Shown here: positions 8,118 to 17,100 of the stretch, piece after piece
Layout of the letters: each line of letters begins with the position of its first letter
How positions within the stretch are numbered: the first letter of the stretch is position 1
Origin: Promethearchaeota archaeon
GTDB taxonomy: Archaea; Asgardarchaeota; Lokiarchaeia; Sigyniarchaeales; SOKP01
Length of the DNA stretch: 53,092 bases
Assembly (NCBI GenBank): GCA_016839765.1
Contig: JAEOTP010000004.1
Coordinates: 1-53,092 of the forward strand
Reading direction: 5' to 3'
Translations under genes and position numbers: made by a program
Notes under the pieces: model-generated
Databases searched by the model: none
Told to the model about the DNA's origin: nothing
The model's input: the letters and a program-made list of their open reading frames with translations, nothing else

Positions 8118-9035
8118 TTAACTATTTACGATTTTTAAAGCAATTCCTAAAGCTCTAATGCCATCATCTAAATCAACCAGTAATTCTTTATCATAAAGAA
8201 AATTAACAATCTCCCTTCTCAATGGTTCGTCTTCTCTTAGTGGAGAATATTTAATATCCTGTGTTACAGGCCAATCTCCTTGTAAATCAATTCCTTTGCG
8301 AATATTGATTTCCTGGGTTATAAAGTCAACTATGATCCCCCCAAATTCTCCATTTACATACATCCTACGGAACTTAGAGGGTGTTAGCCAATTAGATTCT
8401 ATTTGACCAATTGCTGTCCCAAAATCTAAAATTATAAATGCAGCATCAGCGTGTACATTATCTTTAAAACACTTTTTCACACCAAAAGCATTGATGATTT
8501 TATTTTTTCCAATTAATCTCTCTTGTAAATAGATATCATGGATCGATAAATCAAGTATTACTCCCATATCCCAATCTCTCTTTGGATACAATCCTATACG
8601 TTTTGAAGCTATTGAGATGATTTCTCCTATTTCAGAAAGATGGTTTATTAACTTATTATAAACAGGATTAAAAAGTTCAATAAAACCAGGCATAATTCGA
8701 ATATCTGCGTATTTTTTGAAAGCAACAAGATCGTCCAAATTTAATGCCATTGGTTTTTCTATTAAAATGTCAATCCCTTCATCAGCAAACTTTTTTGCGA
8801 TAAAAGGAATCTGCTTTGGTGGAGTAACTATACTTACTGCCTTAATATCCTCATTTTTAATCATATCATTAATATCTAAATAGGTATTTACATCATCATA
8901 AATTTCCCCAATATTCTCTAACTTTTTTGTATCATTATCGCAAATACCGACAAGATTGGAAAGACTATAAAAATTACGAATGTGTGCTCTGCCAAACCAG
9001 CCCGCACCGACCACAGCAGTGTTTTTTTTCTTCAT
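8118..9035 (-). CDS. Gfo/Idh/MocA-family NAD(P)-dependent oxidoreductase
   Basis: About 305 residues. The N-terminal Rossmann fold has the motif VGAGWFGRAH, and the EKPMAL motif holds the family's catalytic-region lysine. The C-terminal half is the usual beta-sheet substrate domain. Members oxidise or reduce sugars, inositols or related polyols; the substrate is unknown here. I chose ATG at 9035 (MKKKNTAVVGAG); a TTG three codons upstream (9044) is possible. The gene may be co-transcribed with the PDCD5 homologue downstream, but there is no functional link. It is slightly shorter than many members (about 330-350). Confidence 0.87.
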   Translation of the reverse strand: MKKKNTAVVGAGWFGRAHIRNFYSLSNLVGICDNDTKKLENIGEIYDDVNTYLDINDMIKNEDIKAVSIVTPPKQIPFIAKKFADEGIDILIEKPMALNLDDLVAFKKYADIRIMPGFIELFNPVYNKLINHLSEIGEIISIASKRIGLYPKRDWDMGVILDLSIHDIYLQERLIGKNKIINAFGVKKCFKDNVHADAAFIILDFGTAIGQIESNWLTPSKFRRMYVNGEFGGIIVDFITQEINIRKGIDLQGDWPVTQDIKYSPLREDEPLRREIVNFLYDKELLVDLDDGIRALGIALKIVNS

Positions 9036-9163
9036 TAATCTCAATAAAACTTGTTCTATTATAGAATAATTGCTGTTAAAATAAGAATTTTATGAAGTAA
9101 AAATTTAGATTTTATGCGTTCTATAGAGAAAAGAATTTTCAATTCTTAATTAAAAACACATAA

Positions 9164-9478
9164 TTATTGAAATTGAACGGCTCGAACTCTTTGAATACCA
9201 ATGGTAATCATAACTATGCTTATTCCATGGAATATTAATATGGGTAGAATCAATGTAAAGTTTATATTTATTCTGTAATAACTGTCAAAAATGACCTGCA
9301 AAATTGCTATTAATGATGAGATAAAGAATATAACTCCAAAAAAACTTATACAAACCCCAGATGTAAGTTTTAGTCCTTTATCCATGCTAACTCCATGTAC
9401 ACAGTCTATACACTTTTTTTCAAAAAATTCAAAATCTTCCTCCGAAATTTCTTGACCACAATTCGTACAATAAGGCAT
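9164..9478 (-). CDS. Short zinc-ribbon membrane protein
   Basis: 104 residues from the ATG at 9478 (MPYCTNCGQ). An upstream ATG at 9493 would add five residues, but that codon is followed by GGAAAGGA, which is a good Shine-Dalgarno for the inner ATG, so I prefer the shorter form. Cysteines C4-x2-C7-x15-C23-x2-C26 form a zinc ribbon. Two hydrophobic segments (about 41-64 and 74-95) span the membrane. It resembles the two tandem proteins at the left end in plan but has fewer membrane helices. Function unknown. Confidence 0.75.
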   Translation of the reverse strand: MPYCTNCGQEISEEDFEFFEKKCIDCVHGVSMDKGLKLTSGVCISFFGVIFFISSLIAILQVIFDSYYRININFTLILPILIFHGISIVMITIGIQRVRAVQFQ

Positions 9479-9621
9479 TAGATTCCTTTCCATTAAAGAA
9501 AATTAGATATTATTGATGATCAAATGCTTTAAGATATTATTTAAATATATCGCTCGATTATCAAAAAAATCAAGAAATTAGACTTGTTGTTCCTATTTAA
9601 CTTTAAAAAGAATAATAAAAA

Positions 9622-9747
9622 TGGTCCCCCCTCCCGGACTTGAGCCGGGGACCTCACGGTTTCGGCTGACGTATTTTCATAGGTAAAAACCTTAATACGC
9701 GATTATATCTACAGCCGCGCGCTCTAACCGGACTGAGCTAAGGGGGG
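9622..9747 (-). tRNA. tRNA-Tyr (GTA) with a 48-nt intron and encoded CCA
   Basis: The minus strand folds as a complete tRNA. The acceptor CCCCCCT pairs perfectly with AGGGGGG (7 bp). The D arm is GCTC-AGTCCGGTTA-GAGC, the anticodon stem CGCGG pairs with CCGTG (one G:U), and the T arm is CCCGG-CTCAAGT-CCGGG, followed by discriminator A and CCA. Joining exons 9709-9747 and 9622-9660 restores the loop CTGTAGA with anticodon GTA, the usual archaeal tRNA-Tyr loop, and C1:G72 is the archaeal tyrosine identity pair. T-loop position 54 is C rather than T, which is unusual. Splicing would need the archaeal tRNA endonuclease and ligase. Confidence 0.93.
9661..9708 (-). other. tRNA-Tyr intron (between positions 37 and 38)
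   Basis: The 48-nt insert has its own stem (CGTATT pairs with AATACG). Its 3' end carries AGCCG, which can pair with CGGCT of the 5' exon, as expected for a bulge-helix-bulge-like splice structure. The boundaries were set by restoring a seven-base anticodon loop; shifts by one or two bases would give a less canonical loop. The central helix is not a perfect canonical four-pair one, so the motif may be of the relaxed type. Confidence 0.8.
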
Positions 9748-9774
9748 TAATCAATATACTATGTAATTATCGAA

Positions 9775-9783
9775 TTAATATAA
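9775..9783 (-). promoter_or_regulatory. Probable TATA box of tRNA-Tyr
   Basis: TTATATTAA on the minus strand lies 28-36 bases upstream of the mature 5' end. This is the right distance for an archaeal TATA element with transcription starting a few bases before the tRNA. Confidence 0.5.
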
Positions 9784-9998
9784 TTTTTACGATTTTAGCT
9801 GAGAAATCACAATATTTTAGGAAATTAATATTTTGTAAAAAGAAGATTTTTCAATCTATCTATTTTTAATAATTTATACGAATTAATATAAAAACTCATG
9901 TTTTCGCAATATTTTTTAAAGAATAGTTAAACTAATTATTTAACCAAAAATTTTATTTATTTAATATTTGTAATTCAACCCAATAAAGTGTATGTAGA

Positions 9999-10508
9999 GT
10001 GAGAGAAGAAACTGACTATGCTGAAGCATTAGAAGCCTATAAGGACGATCAATTCGTTATCATTGAACCTTGGGGGCGCAGTATTGACCATTTAAGGCTA
10101 ACCATTCTAGGCAAGGAAGGAACGCCATATGCTAAGGGCAGGTTTGTATTTGAAGTTAAATTTCCAGACAATTATCCTTTTGCCCCTCCCTATGCTTACG
10201 CCGTTACATTAATGTGGCATCCCAATATCGATTCCTCAATCCCTCCTGGGAAATTGAATATTTGTTTAGATTTGATCAATCCTGATCTTGTCGGAAAAGT
10301 TGATGCTGGAACAGGAGCTTCTGGATGGACACCAAGTAAAACCCTTACCAACATCATAGAAGCCTTGAAGATGATGATGCATTTAGATCCTCCTTTCTTT
10401 AATCCTGGGGATCCTTTAAACCATGAAGCCGGCGAACAATATTTTAGAGCCCTTAAGAAATTCGAAGCAAAGGCGGCTTCTTGGACAAAGAAATATGCTA
10501 TGGATTAA
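9999..10508 (+). CDS. E2-like ubiquitin-conjugating enzyme (UBC fold)
   Basis: 169 residues. E2 enzymes accept an activated ubiquitin-like protein from E1 on a cysteine and pass it to a target lysine. The UBC fold is clear: the strand FVFEVKFPDNYPFAPP, the HPN motif at 74-76, catalytic Cys89 in LNICLDL, SGWTPSKTL corresponding to the conserved W-x-P segment, and DPLNHEAGEQY matching the usual DPLN-x-EA helix. The only in-frame start near the N-terminus is GTG at 9999, limited by a stop at 9984; no strong ribosome-binding site is seen. An E1-like gene lies about 2 kb away on the other strand. No E3, ubiquitin-like protein or isopeptidase gene is adjacent, so the modifier it carries is unknown. 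Confidence 0.93.
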   Translation: MREETDYAEALEAYKDDQFVIIEPWGRSIDHLRLTILGKEGTPYAKGRFVFEVKFPDNYPFAPPYAYAVTLMWHPNIDSSIPPGKLNICLDLINPDLVGKVDAGTGASGWTPSKTLTNIIEALKMMMHLDPPFFNPGDPLNHEAGEQYFRALKKFEAKAASWTKKYAMD

Positions 10509-10901
10509 TTAATTTTTTGTATTTTATATTTCCTATTTTCATTTTTTAAGTTTATAATCCTCTTAACTTAAGTAATTTTAAATAACTACTTGGAACGTAA
10601 TTAAATTAGGAAAGATATTTTCTTACTGATATTCAATTATCTCCTGTCAATGCGATATATGATAATCCTATTCACAGAGAAAGCGGAAATTTATCTCGAA
10701 TCGATGGTGAAAAATGTATGGAATATTTTTATAAGACCACAGGGTGTTCTGTGTGCATTCAGGTATGTCCATTCCATAAAATAGGGTATAAAGTAATGCA
10801 TTACTCAAGGTTGTAAATACAATTTACATGTTTATCTAAAAGCTTTTTTGTTAATTCACATTTTATTATTCAATATTTATTTCATTTAGTCAACGCTCAC
10901 A
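10509..10901. other. Intergenic stretch holding a decayed ferredoxin-domain fragment
   Basis: 393 bases without an intact gene. The fragment at 10610-10816 is the only coding-like content; the rest is AT-rich spacer upstream of the HAD gene. Confidence 0.6.
10610..10816 (+). pseudogene. C-terminal remnant of an RdhA/QueG-like 4Fe-4S domain
   Basis: A 68-codon open stretch begins right after a TAG and has no suitable start. Its translation includes NPIHRESGN, then EKCMEYFYKTTGCSVCIQVC followed by PFHKIGYK. The C-x9-G-C-x2-C-x3-C-P-F pattern and flanking Tyr residues match the second cluster-binding motif of the double 4Fe-4S domain in reductive-dehalogenase-like and epoxyqueuosine-reductase-like proteins. 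The first cluster motif and the entire catalytic domain are missing upstream, so this is the tail of a deleted gene. It ends in a normal TAA. Confidence 0.7.
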
Positions 10902-11516
10902 ATGAATGATCTTCTCTCTTTTAAAAATAAAAAAGTAATAGTATTTGATTTAGACGGTACAATTGTAAAATTAGCTGCTGATTGGCATTCTTTAAAGGAT
11001 GTTTTAGCAGAAAGATATTCTGAATATTATCAAGAAGAGTGTCAATTTAGAAGCATCTCAGCATGTTTAAGTAATATTATAAAAAGAAATGATGAGGAAG
11101 AACTTAGAAAAAATTTCGAAATTATTAGACAGTATGAATTAGAAAATATAAGGGAAAATGTTCCGATAGAGGAATCTGTTTTTTTCATTAAAAATTTAAG
11201 TTTATTTGGAGTCCAGAAGACTACAAAATTAGCAGTCCTCTCATTAAATACACGAAGAACTATAATAGAATCCTTAAAATTGGCAAATATTTATGAATTA
11301 ATAGATTTTATCGTAGGAAGAGAGGATGTAAGAAAATGGAAACCAGAACCCCAAGGATTATTAAAGATTAAGGAACATTTTGATGTAAAGAAAGAAGAGA
11401 TGGTATTTATAGGGGACTTAGACAATGATTTACTTACTGGTCAAAATGCTGGAATAGATTCCTTCCTTGTCGATGAATTAATAGAACTTGTGAAGGATCT
11501 TAGAAGAAAATCGTGA
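10902..11516 (+). CDS. HAD-superfamily hydrolase (phosphoglycolate phosphatase-like)
   Basis: 204 residues. HAD phosphatases use an aspartate nucleophile and Mg2+ to remove phosphate from small metabolites. Motif I is VFDLDGTIV (D16 and D18), motif II is near AVLSLNTR, motif III is the lysine in RKWKPEPQG, and motif IV is FIGDLDNDLLTGQNAG. A helical cap lies between motifs I and II. The substrate cannot be deduced; phosphoglycolate or a similar phosphomonoester is typical of this subgroup. Convergent with the acetyltransferase gene (42 bases between stops). Confidence 0.85.
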   Translation: MNDLLSFKNKKVIVFDLDGTIVKLAADWHSLKDVLAERYSEYYQEECQFRSISACLSNIIKRNDEEELRKNFEIIRQYELENIRENVPIEESVFFIKNLSLFGVQKTTKLAVLSLNTRRTIIESLKLANIYELIDFIVGREDVRKWKPEPQGLLKIKEHFDVKKEEMVFIGDLDNDLLTGQNAGIDSFLVDELIELVKDLRRKS

Positions 11517-11558
11517 ATTATCAAAAAGGAAACAAAATTAAATAATAATTTAAAAGAT

Positions 11559-12389
11559 TTAACCTCTATCTGGACCAGCTATAGCAAGTAATCCCTCAGT
11601 ATGAGTAAAAGGCTCACCATATAACATTCTTATTGAATAGAAATATTGAGTGAAATTAAGATATTGAGCTAATTTGAAAGCTCTCTTTACACCTTCAAGA
11701 AGTCCTAATCGAACTTTATTTATGTTTACATTATTTACTAAATTCTGAAGGAGTAATTGCGGTTTAGGTTCTTTTGGGTCAACAATCCAAGGACCAATTA
11801 ATATATAATCCTCTTTTGGAATACCCATTATAAATCCAATTAATTTGTTCTTTCGAATCAGAACATGACATAAATTTGGATGAAGTGAAAATCTCCTTTT
11901 AAGAAGAAATGCTCGATTTCCTTTAAATTGTTTTCGATCCAATTGTATTACTTTATCAATATCTTCTAATGTCATTAAACGCACATTTTCAACTGGTTTG
12001 GAATCTATATTCCCTTCTAATCTTAAAGAACGACAAATAGCTTGAAAACCTAACTTATTATATAAAGATATTATTTGGGGCACGGCATCAAGCAAAATTG
12101 TTCTAGCACCTTTAGATTTTAAGTAATCAATTGCATATTTCATCAGATTTCTTCCAAATCCTTGCCTTCTAAATTTTTTTGCGACAATTAAATTTCCTAT
12201 GACTCCAAATGATCCATAAAATGCAGTAGAAACAATCCCATTAAGTATTCCCTTAGATTCAGAAATAAAAAAACCTTGCGGGGAAAATAGAAAGAGATCT
12301 TCTAACTCTTCTTTAGAAGTCCCCCATTCTTCAATCTCAGTTAGTTTAAGGGCAAAATTTAATTCTTCTCTTGAAATTAGCCTTATCAT
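11559..12389 (-). CDS. GNAT N-acetyltransferase with two GNAT-like domains
   Basis: 276 residues. The N-terminal GNAT domain has the acetyl-CoA loop RRQGFGRNL and the downstream SLYNKLGF helix-strand typical of the fold. From about residue 135 a second, diverged GNAT-like domain follows (MTLEDIDKVIQLDRKQFKGNRAFLLKR, then KLIGFIMG and IGPWIVDP), like the Acetyltransf_18 arrangement in other tandem-GNAT proteins. It acetylates an unknown amine; a small metabolite is more usual than a protein for this layout. It lies between the E2- and E1-like genes, 64 bases downstream of E1 on the same strand, so it may be co-transcribed with E1. Confidence 0.85.
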   Translation of the reverse strand: MIRLISREELNFALKLTEIEEWGTSKEELEDLFLFSPQGFFISESKGILNGIVSTAFYGSFGVIGNLIVAKKFRRQGFGRNLMKYAIDYLKSKGARTILLDAVPQIISLYNKLGFQAICRSLRLEGNIDSKPVENVRLMTLEDIDKVIQLDRKQFKGNRAFLLKRRFSLHPNLCHVLIRKNKLIGFIMGIPKEDYILIGPWIVDPKEPKPQLLLQNLVNNVNINKVRLGLLEGVKRAFKLAQYLNFTQYFYSIRMLYGEPFTHTEGLLAIAGPDRG

Positions 12390-12453
12390 TACTTAAACTT
12401 AAAATTTTATTTGTATTTACAAGGAAAAATGATAAAAAAATAACTTACGGAAC

Positions 12454-14028
12454 TCACATGTAGGTAATAATTATATTATATTTCTTAATTTCTGATTCTA
12501 CCTTCGCTTGCCCTAATGGTGTCAATGTTATAATATCGTTATTCTTTATTTTTAAAGATGTTAATTTAATATTTGGGTCTTTCATAGAAGGGATATACGG
12601 ATTCCAATATATTTCTTTGTTAACCGGATTTGTAATCATCCATAATATTGGTTCTAATTCATGACCGATTATTCTCATGGCTTTAAAAATATATCCGATA
12701 TCAGCATCAAATGGAACAACTATTTGTATGTTTTCCTCACCTTCTATTTTACCACACGCTAAACAATCTTCTCTCTTAATAATGTCAAGGTGATCAAATT
12801 GACCATACACGCCGTTATAATTAACATAGGGAGGATCCATAGGAGGTCCGACATTTCTACCATGTAATCTTAACAATATTTTTAGTGCTTCTTGTGATTG
12901 TATACTTGCTATTACTGAACTAACCGATTGGATCGCAGCAATTTTATTTCCAAGTATATTCTCCATTTCGTCAAACTTAAAATTTGGACCGAATGTTTCT
13001 GTGATATTATTTTTCCAATCTTGAATTTCTTCAAGGCTAAGAGTTTCCAATTTTTCAGGAGGGACATTCTCATTAAAAACTCGTTGTCTTAATGCTTCTA
13101 ATTCCTCCTGGGCAATTTCTATTAACTTTATAACATCATCATCTACGTTCATATCCGGTTTAAATCCGTATTTTTTTTCAAAATTTACTTCAGCTTTTAT
13201 TACACAATGGTTTCTATTCCTAGGTAATCCTTTTAATGTACATGCAGCTACTAACTTATCGTCAGCGGGAGGAATTGGAATAAGGCATCTATAACAAGGA
13301 GTGAAGTTTAAGATTTTTTCAGCATATTTCGCATCAAACTCCTCCTCAACTTGTTTCCGAATGTGGGCTCTTATTGGTTCAATTTTTTCACGTTTAATTT
13401 TCTCAATCAATTCCTCTAAGATTTCAATTTCTTTTAAAGCATCTAGATAATCAGGGCTTTCCACTTCCCACATCTTACTCTCTATAATTTTTTCAATTTC
13501 AATGTCTTTACCTTTATATTCAATTCCAGATCCTTCAGGAATTACAATTTGGACATGCCCCTCAAAACCTACAGTTCCCCCTTCAATCATTGGTTTTTTC
13601 AACCTAAGACATATCTTATTTAAATCTAATCGTGCGTTAAAATTATCTAATGCAGCAATAATTACATCTGATTCTTCATACACGGACATGGGCAACTTTT
13701 GTAGCTTTTCAAAGTAAAAGTCCACTTTTAAATATGGATTCATTTCTTTTAACCGTTCAGCGGCCACTTCTGCTTTAGGGCGTCCTTCATCTCCAGGTCT
13801 AAATAACATCTGCCGGGACAAGTTTGAAGTTTCTATAGTATCTAAATCTATTAAGATTATTTTTCCTATTCCCATTAAAGCAAAATCTTTAGCTATTTCA
13901 CACCCAAGAGCTCCAACTCCAACAATCATTATACATGAACTTTCAAGAGTTTCTTGGTCCCAACCGTCAATTAGTTGCTGCCTTGCATACATTCGAGATT
14001 TTAAAACATCCTCTTTATGTTCCATCAT
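12454..14028 (-). CDS. E1-like ubiquitin-activating enzyme (ThiF/UBA fold with catalytic Cys domain)
   Basis: 524 residues. E1 enzymes adenylate the C-terminal glycine of a ubiquitin-like protein and take it onto a cysteine. The adenylation domain is complete: GVGALG (37-42), D61/D63, the NLSRQ motif (69-73), K85 and ALDNFNAR with D128. Zinc ligands are CYRC (245-248) and CLAC (422-425), as in UBA2/UBA3. C263 in ACTLKGLP-x5-HC aligns with the eukaryotic E1 catalytic cysteine segment (CT-x6-HC). A charged helical insertion spans about 170-240. The C-terminal part from about 433 could be a ubiquitin-fold domain for E2 recruitment. These features separate it from bacterial MoeB/ThiF. The start may be either of two adjacent ATGs. 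The acetyltransferase gene follows on the same strand. Confidence 0.92.
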   Translation of the reverse strand: MMEHKEDVLKSRMYARQQLIDGWDQETLESSCIMIVGVGALGCEIAKDFALMGIGKIILIDLDTIETSNLSRQMLFRPGDEGRPKAEVAAERLKEMNPYLKVDFYFEKLQKLPMSVYEESDVIIAALDNFNARLDLNKICLRLKKPMIEGGTVGFEGHVQIVIPEGSGIEYKGKDIEIEKIIESKMWEVESPDYLDALKEIEILEELIEKIKREKIEPIRAHIRKQVEEEFDAKYAEKILNFTPCYRCLIPIPPADDKLVAACTLKGLPRNRNHCVIKAEVNFEKKYGFKPDMNVDDDVIKLIEIAQEELEALRQRVFNENVPPEKLETLSLEEIQDWKNNITETFGPNFKFDEMENILGNKIAAIQSVSSVIASIQSQEALKILLRLHGRNVGPPMDPPYVNYNGVYGQFDHLDIIKREDCLACGKIEGEENIQIVVPFDADIGYIFKAMRIIGHELEPILWMITNPVNKEIYWNPYIPSMKDPNIKLTSLKIKNNDIITLTPLGQAKVESEIKKYNIIITYM

Positions 14029-14137
14029 TTTAAAATGGCAATATTTAATTATAATATGAGTATATTAACATATCAAAAGAATATAAATTCTTTTAGTGTT
14101 ATATTGAAATAAATTATTAATAAATAATAAAGGATAA

Positions 14138-17100
14138 TTACTTCTTCTTCTTTTTAGTTAAATCTTTTAACATTTCTTTAATTTCATCAGCTTTTTCTTT
14201 ATCCCTTGATAACTGTATTTCTTCTCTTTTTTTAGCAGCATCCTCCTTAGATCTCTTAATTTCATTTATAAGTTCTTGCTTTAAATTGATTAATTCCTTC
14301 ATATCTTTTCTGAATTTTTTTGCTGCTTTCTTCTCTATTTCTTTTTCTTCTTTTTGTTTTGATTTCTGTTCTTTAATTTGATTTTTGATTAAATGTGAAA
14401 TTTCACCGGTCATATCGCTTAGTTCGCCAATGGTCCCTTGTATTTTTATCTCGTTTTCCTTTAATCGAATTTCTTCTAAATGTTTTTTACTTACTAATTC
14501 TTCATAAATTTTTTGTATCCTTTTTTCTTCTTCTTTTACTTTTTCTTGGAGTAGTCTAGTATTTTCAATTTCTTTCTCAATAAATTTTGTTTGCTCATCC
14601 CAACCAATTTCGTTAAATTTTGCAATTGCTTGTTCAAAATAATTATAAGCTTTTTCAAAATCGTGATGGATGGCTAAGCGCTTTCCCTCATCTATTAATT
14701 TTAGGCCTTCATCCTTTAGCTGATTGGCATATTGTTGTTGTTGTTTTATTTGGCTCATCTTTTTCTGTTGATCTCTTTTCCTTCTTAAATACTCTTCACG
14801 TCTCTGTCTTATTTCTTCTTGGAATTTTTCATACTCTCTTTGTCTTTTAATTCGTATGTTTTCTTCTCTTTTTTTCTTTTCTATTGAATTTTTCTTTTCT
14901 TGTTCTAAATCCTTTATTAAAATATTAATATTATTTATTTCAGGCTCCCAACCGACCTTTTCAGCTAAAATATTCCTTGCCTGATTATATAAAGAAATAG
15001 CTTTATCATAATCTGGCATTTTCCTCATAAGGTAATTACCTGCTTTTTCTAAAAGAGAATATGCTGCCTCTCTATTGCTTAATTGTTCTTGAACCAACCT
15101 TTCTCGCTCTTGAAGTGCTATTTTTTGTGCTAATTGCTTTTCCCTTTCATATTTTCTTCTTTCTTCGATAAGAACTCTTAATTTCTTTTCTTCTTCAATT
15201 TTTGCTAGTTCTCTTTTTAATTTTGCTTGTTGTTGAACAAATTGCTGTTTTTTAAGATTTTCTACTTTAACTATCATCTCAGTAATAGAATCAGTTGGAA
15301 ATTGTATTTCATTTAAAATTAACATGACTTGTCTGTAAATATTTATTGCCTTATTATAATCCTTTGTTTTAATGAAATGTTCAGCGTCGTCTAAAATTTT
15401 AAATGCTTCTTCTTTCTTTTCTTCCACTGTGGCTTTAACTTTTTCTATTTCTTGAATTTTAATTTTCTTTTCTTTTAGTCTTGCTTTTTCCCTACTTATT
15501 TGCTCAGCTACTTTTTTATTAAATTTTTGCTGCTCTTTTTCTTTTTGAATTTTGATCTCTAATTCCTTTTGTTTCTCTAATTCTTGCTCTCTTGTCTTAT
15601 CGGTGACTTTTAAAATCATTTCTCGTACAGATTCAGTTGGAAATTGAATTTCATTCAAAATTAATTCTGAACTATGATAAAATTCGAGTGCTTTATCATA
15701 TAGAGCTGCTTTTAAAAAGCTTTCAGCTTGGTCTAAAAGATCAAATGCATCTTCTTTTCTTTTTTCCATAAATTCTTTAACAATTTCACGTTTTCTTAGC
15801 TTAATTTGTTTATTTTTTATTTTTTCTTTCTCAAAGTTCATATATTCTACAATTTTTTGCTGAAAAATTTTTTCCTCCTTCTCCTTCCTAATTTCTTGTT
15901 CTAAATCATAATGTCTCGCTAAATCCTTTTCTCTTTTCTTCTCTTGGATATTTAAAATCAATTCTTTAATAGCATCTGTAGGGTACTGAATTTCATTTAA
16001 AACTAATTCTGCTTGGTGATAAAGTTCAATTGCTTGCTCATACAATCCTATATTCAATAAATCCTCTGCTTTATCCATTAAATCAAACGCTTCGATCTTA
16101 AGTGAATTTATTTGTTCCATTATTACTTCTTTCTTTTCGATTTCAATTTTCTTTTCCTTAAACCTTTCCCTTTCTCTCTTCATTTGTTCAGCAAGTTTCA
16201 TTTCAAATTTTCTTTCTTCTTCAATTTGTTTTCTTGCTAGCTCTTTTTCTCTTAGCTTTGCTTTTTCTTTTTCTTCTTTTTTGAAATTAATTTCATTAAT
16301 TGTTTCTCGAATTAATTTTACATATACCCCCTTCCAACCAATACTATTTAATAAATCCAGAGCTTGTTGATATGTTGTCATAGCATCTTCAAATCTTTCT
16401 TGATTCAGTAAAGAATCACCTTTATCAATTAATTTAAATGCTTGATCCTGTTTAGAAAGCTGCTGAGCAGATAACTCTTTTTTTTTAGCCAGTATTTCTT
16501 GTTCTTTTTGCATCTTTTTAATTTCAATTTCTCTTTGGTGCTTTATTCGGTTAAAAAATTTAAAATCTTCCAATTCTTTTTTGACACCTTCCTCAATGTG
16601 CTTTTGTTTCAATAATTCCTTTTCCTTCTTTTTTGTCTCAATCTCCATGATTGCATTATGTATAATAGGGATTTCCTCCTTCCACTGTATCTGTGCAAAA
16701 ATATTAGCAACATTCCTATACGTCTCAATCGCTTCGTTAAATCTACCTAATGAAAGATAATTTTGTGCCTTTTCAATCAGAATAAAAGCCTCCCCTCTCT
16801 TTTGCTCACGATATTCTAATTCTTTATTATTATCTCTTAATTTCAAGGCTTTTTGTTTAAACATTTCCTTTTGTAATTTTAGCTGCTCTACAATATTTAT
16901 CTGAAATTCTTTTTCTCTTCTTTCTCTATCAAGCTTCTTTTGTAGCTCTCCTTGCCTTTTTAAAAGTAGATCCTTTTTTTGATTCTCGATTTCTATTATA
17001 GCATTCCCTATAAATTCTACTTCATCATACCATTGAATTTCTGCAAAGATATTAGCTACAATATGATAATATTCAATTGCTTTATCAAAATTAGCTTCAT

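Noticed and set aside
13502-13717. Open frame on the plus strand within the E1-like gene
   Set aside because: It is the reverse shadow of a strongly conserved coding region and has no family features or ribosome-binding site.
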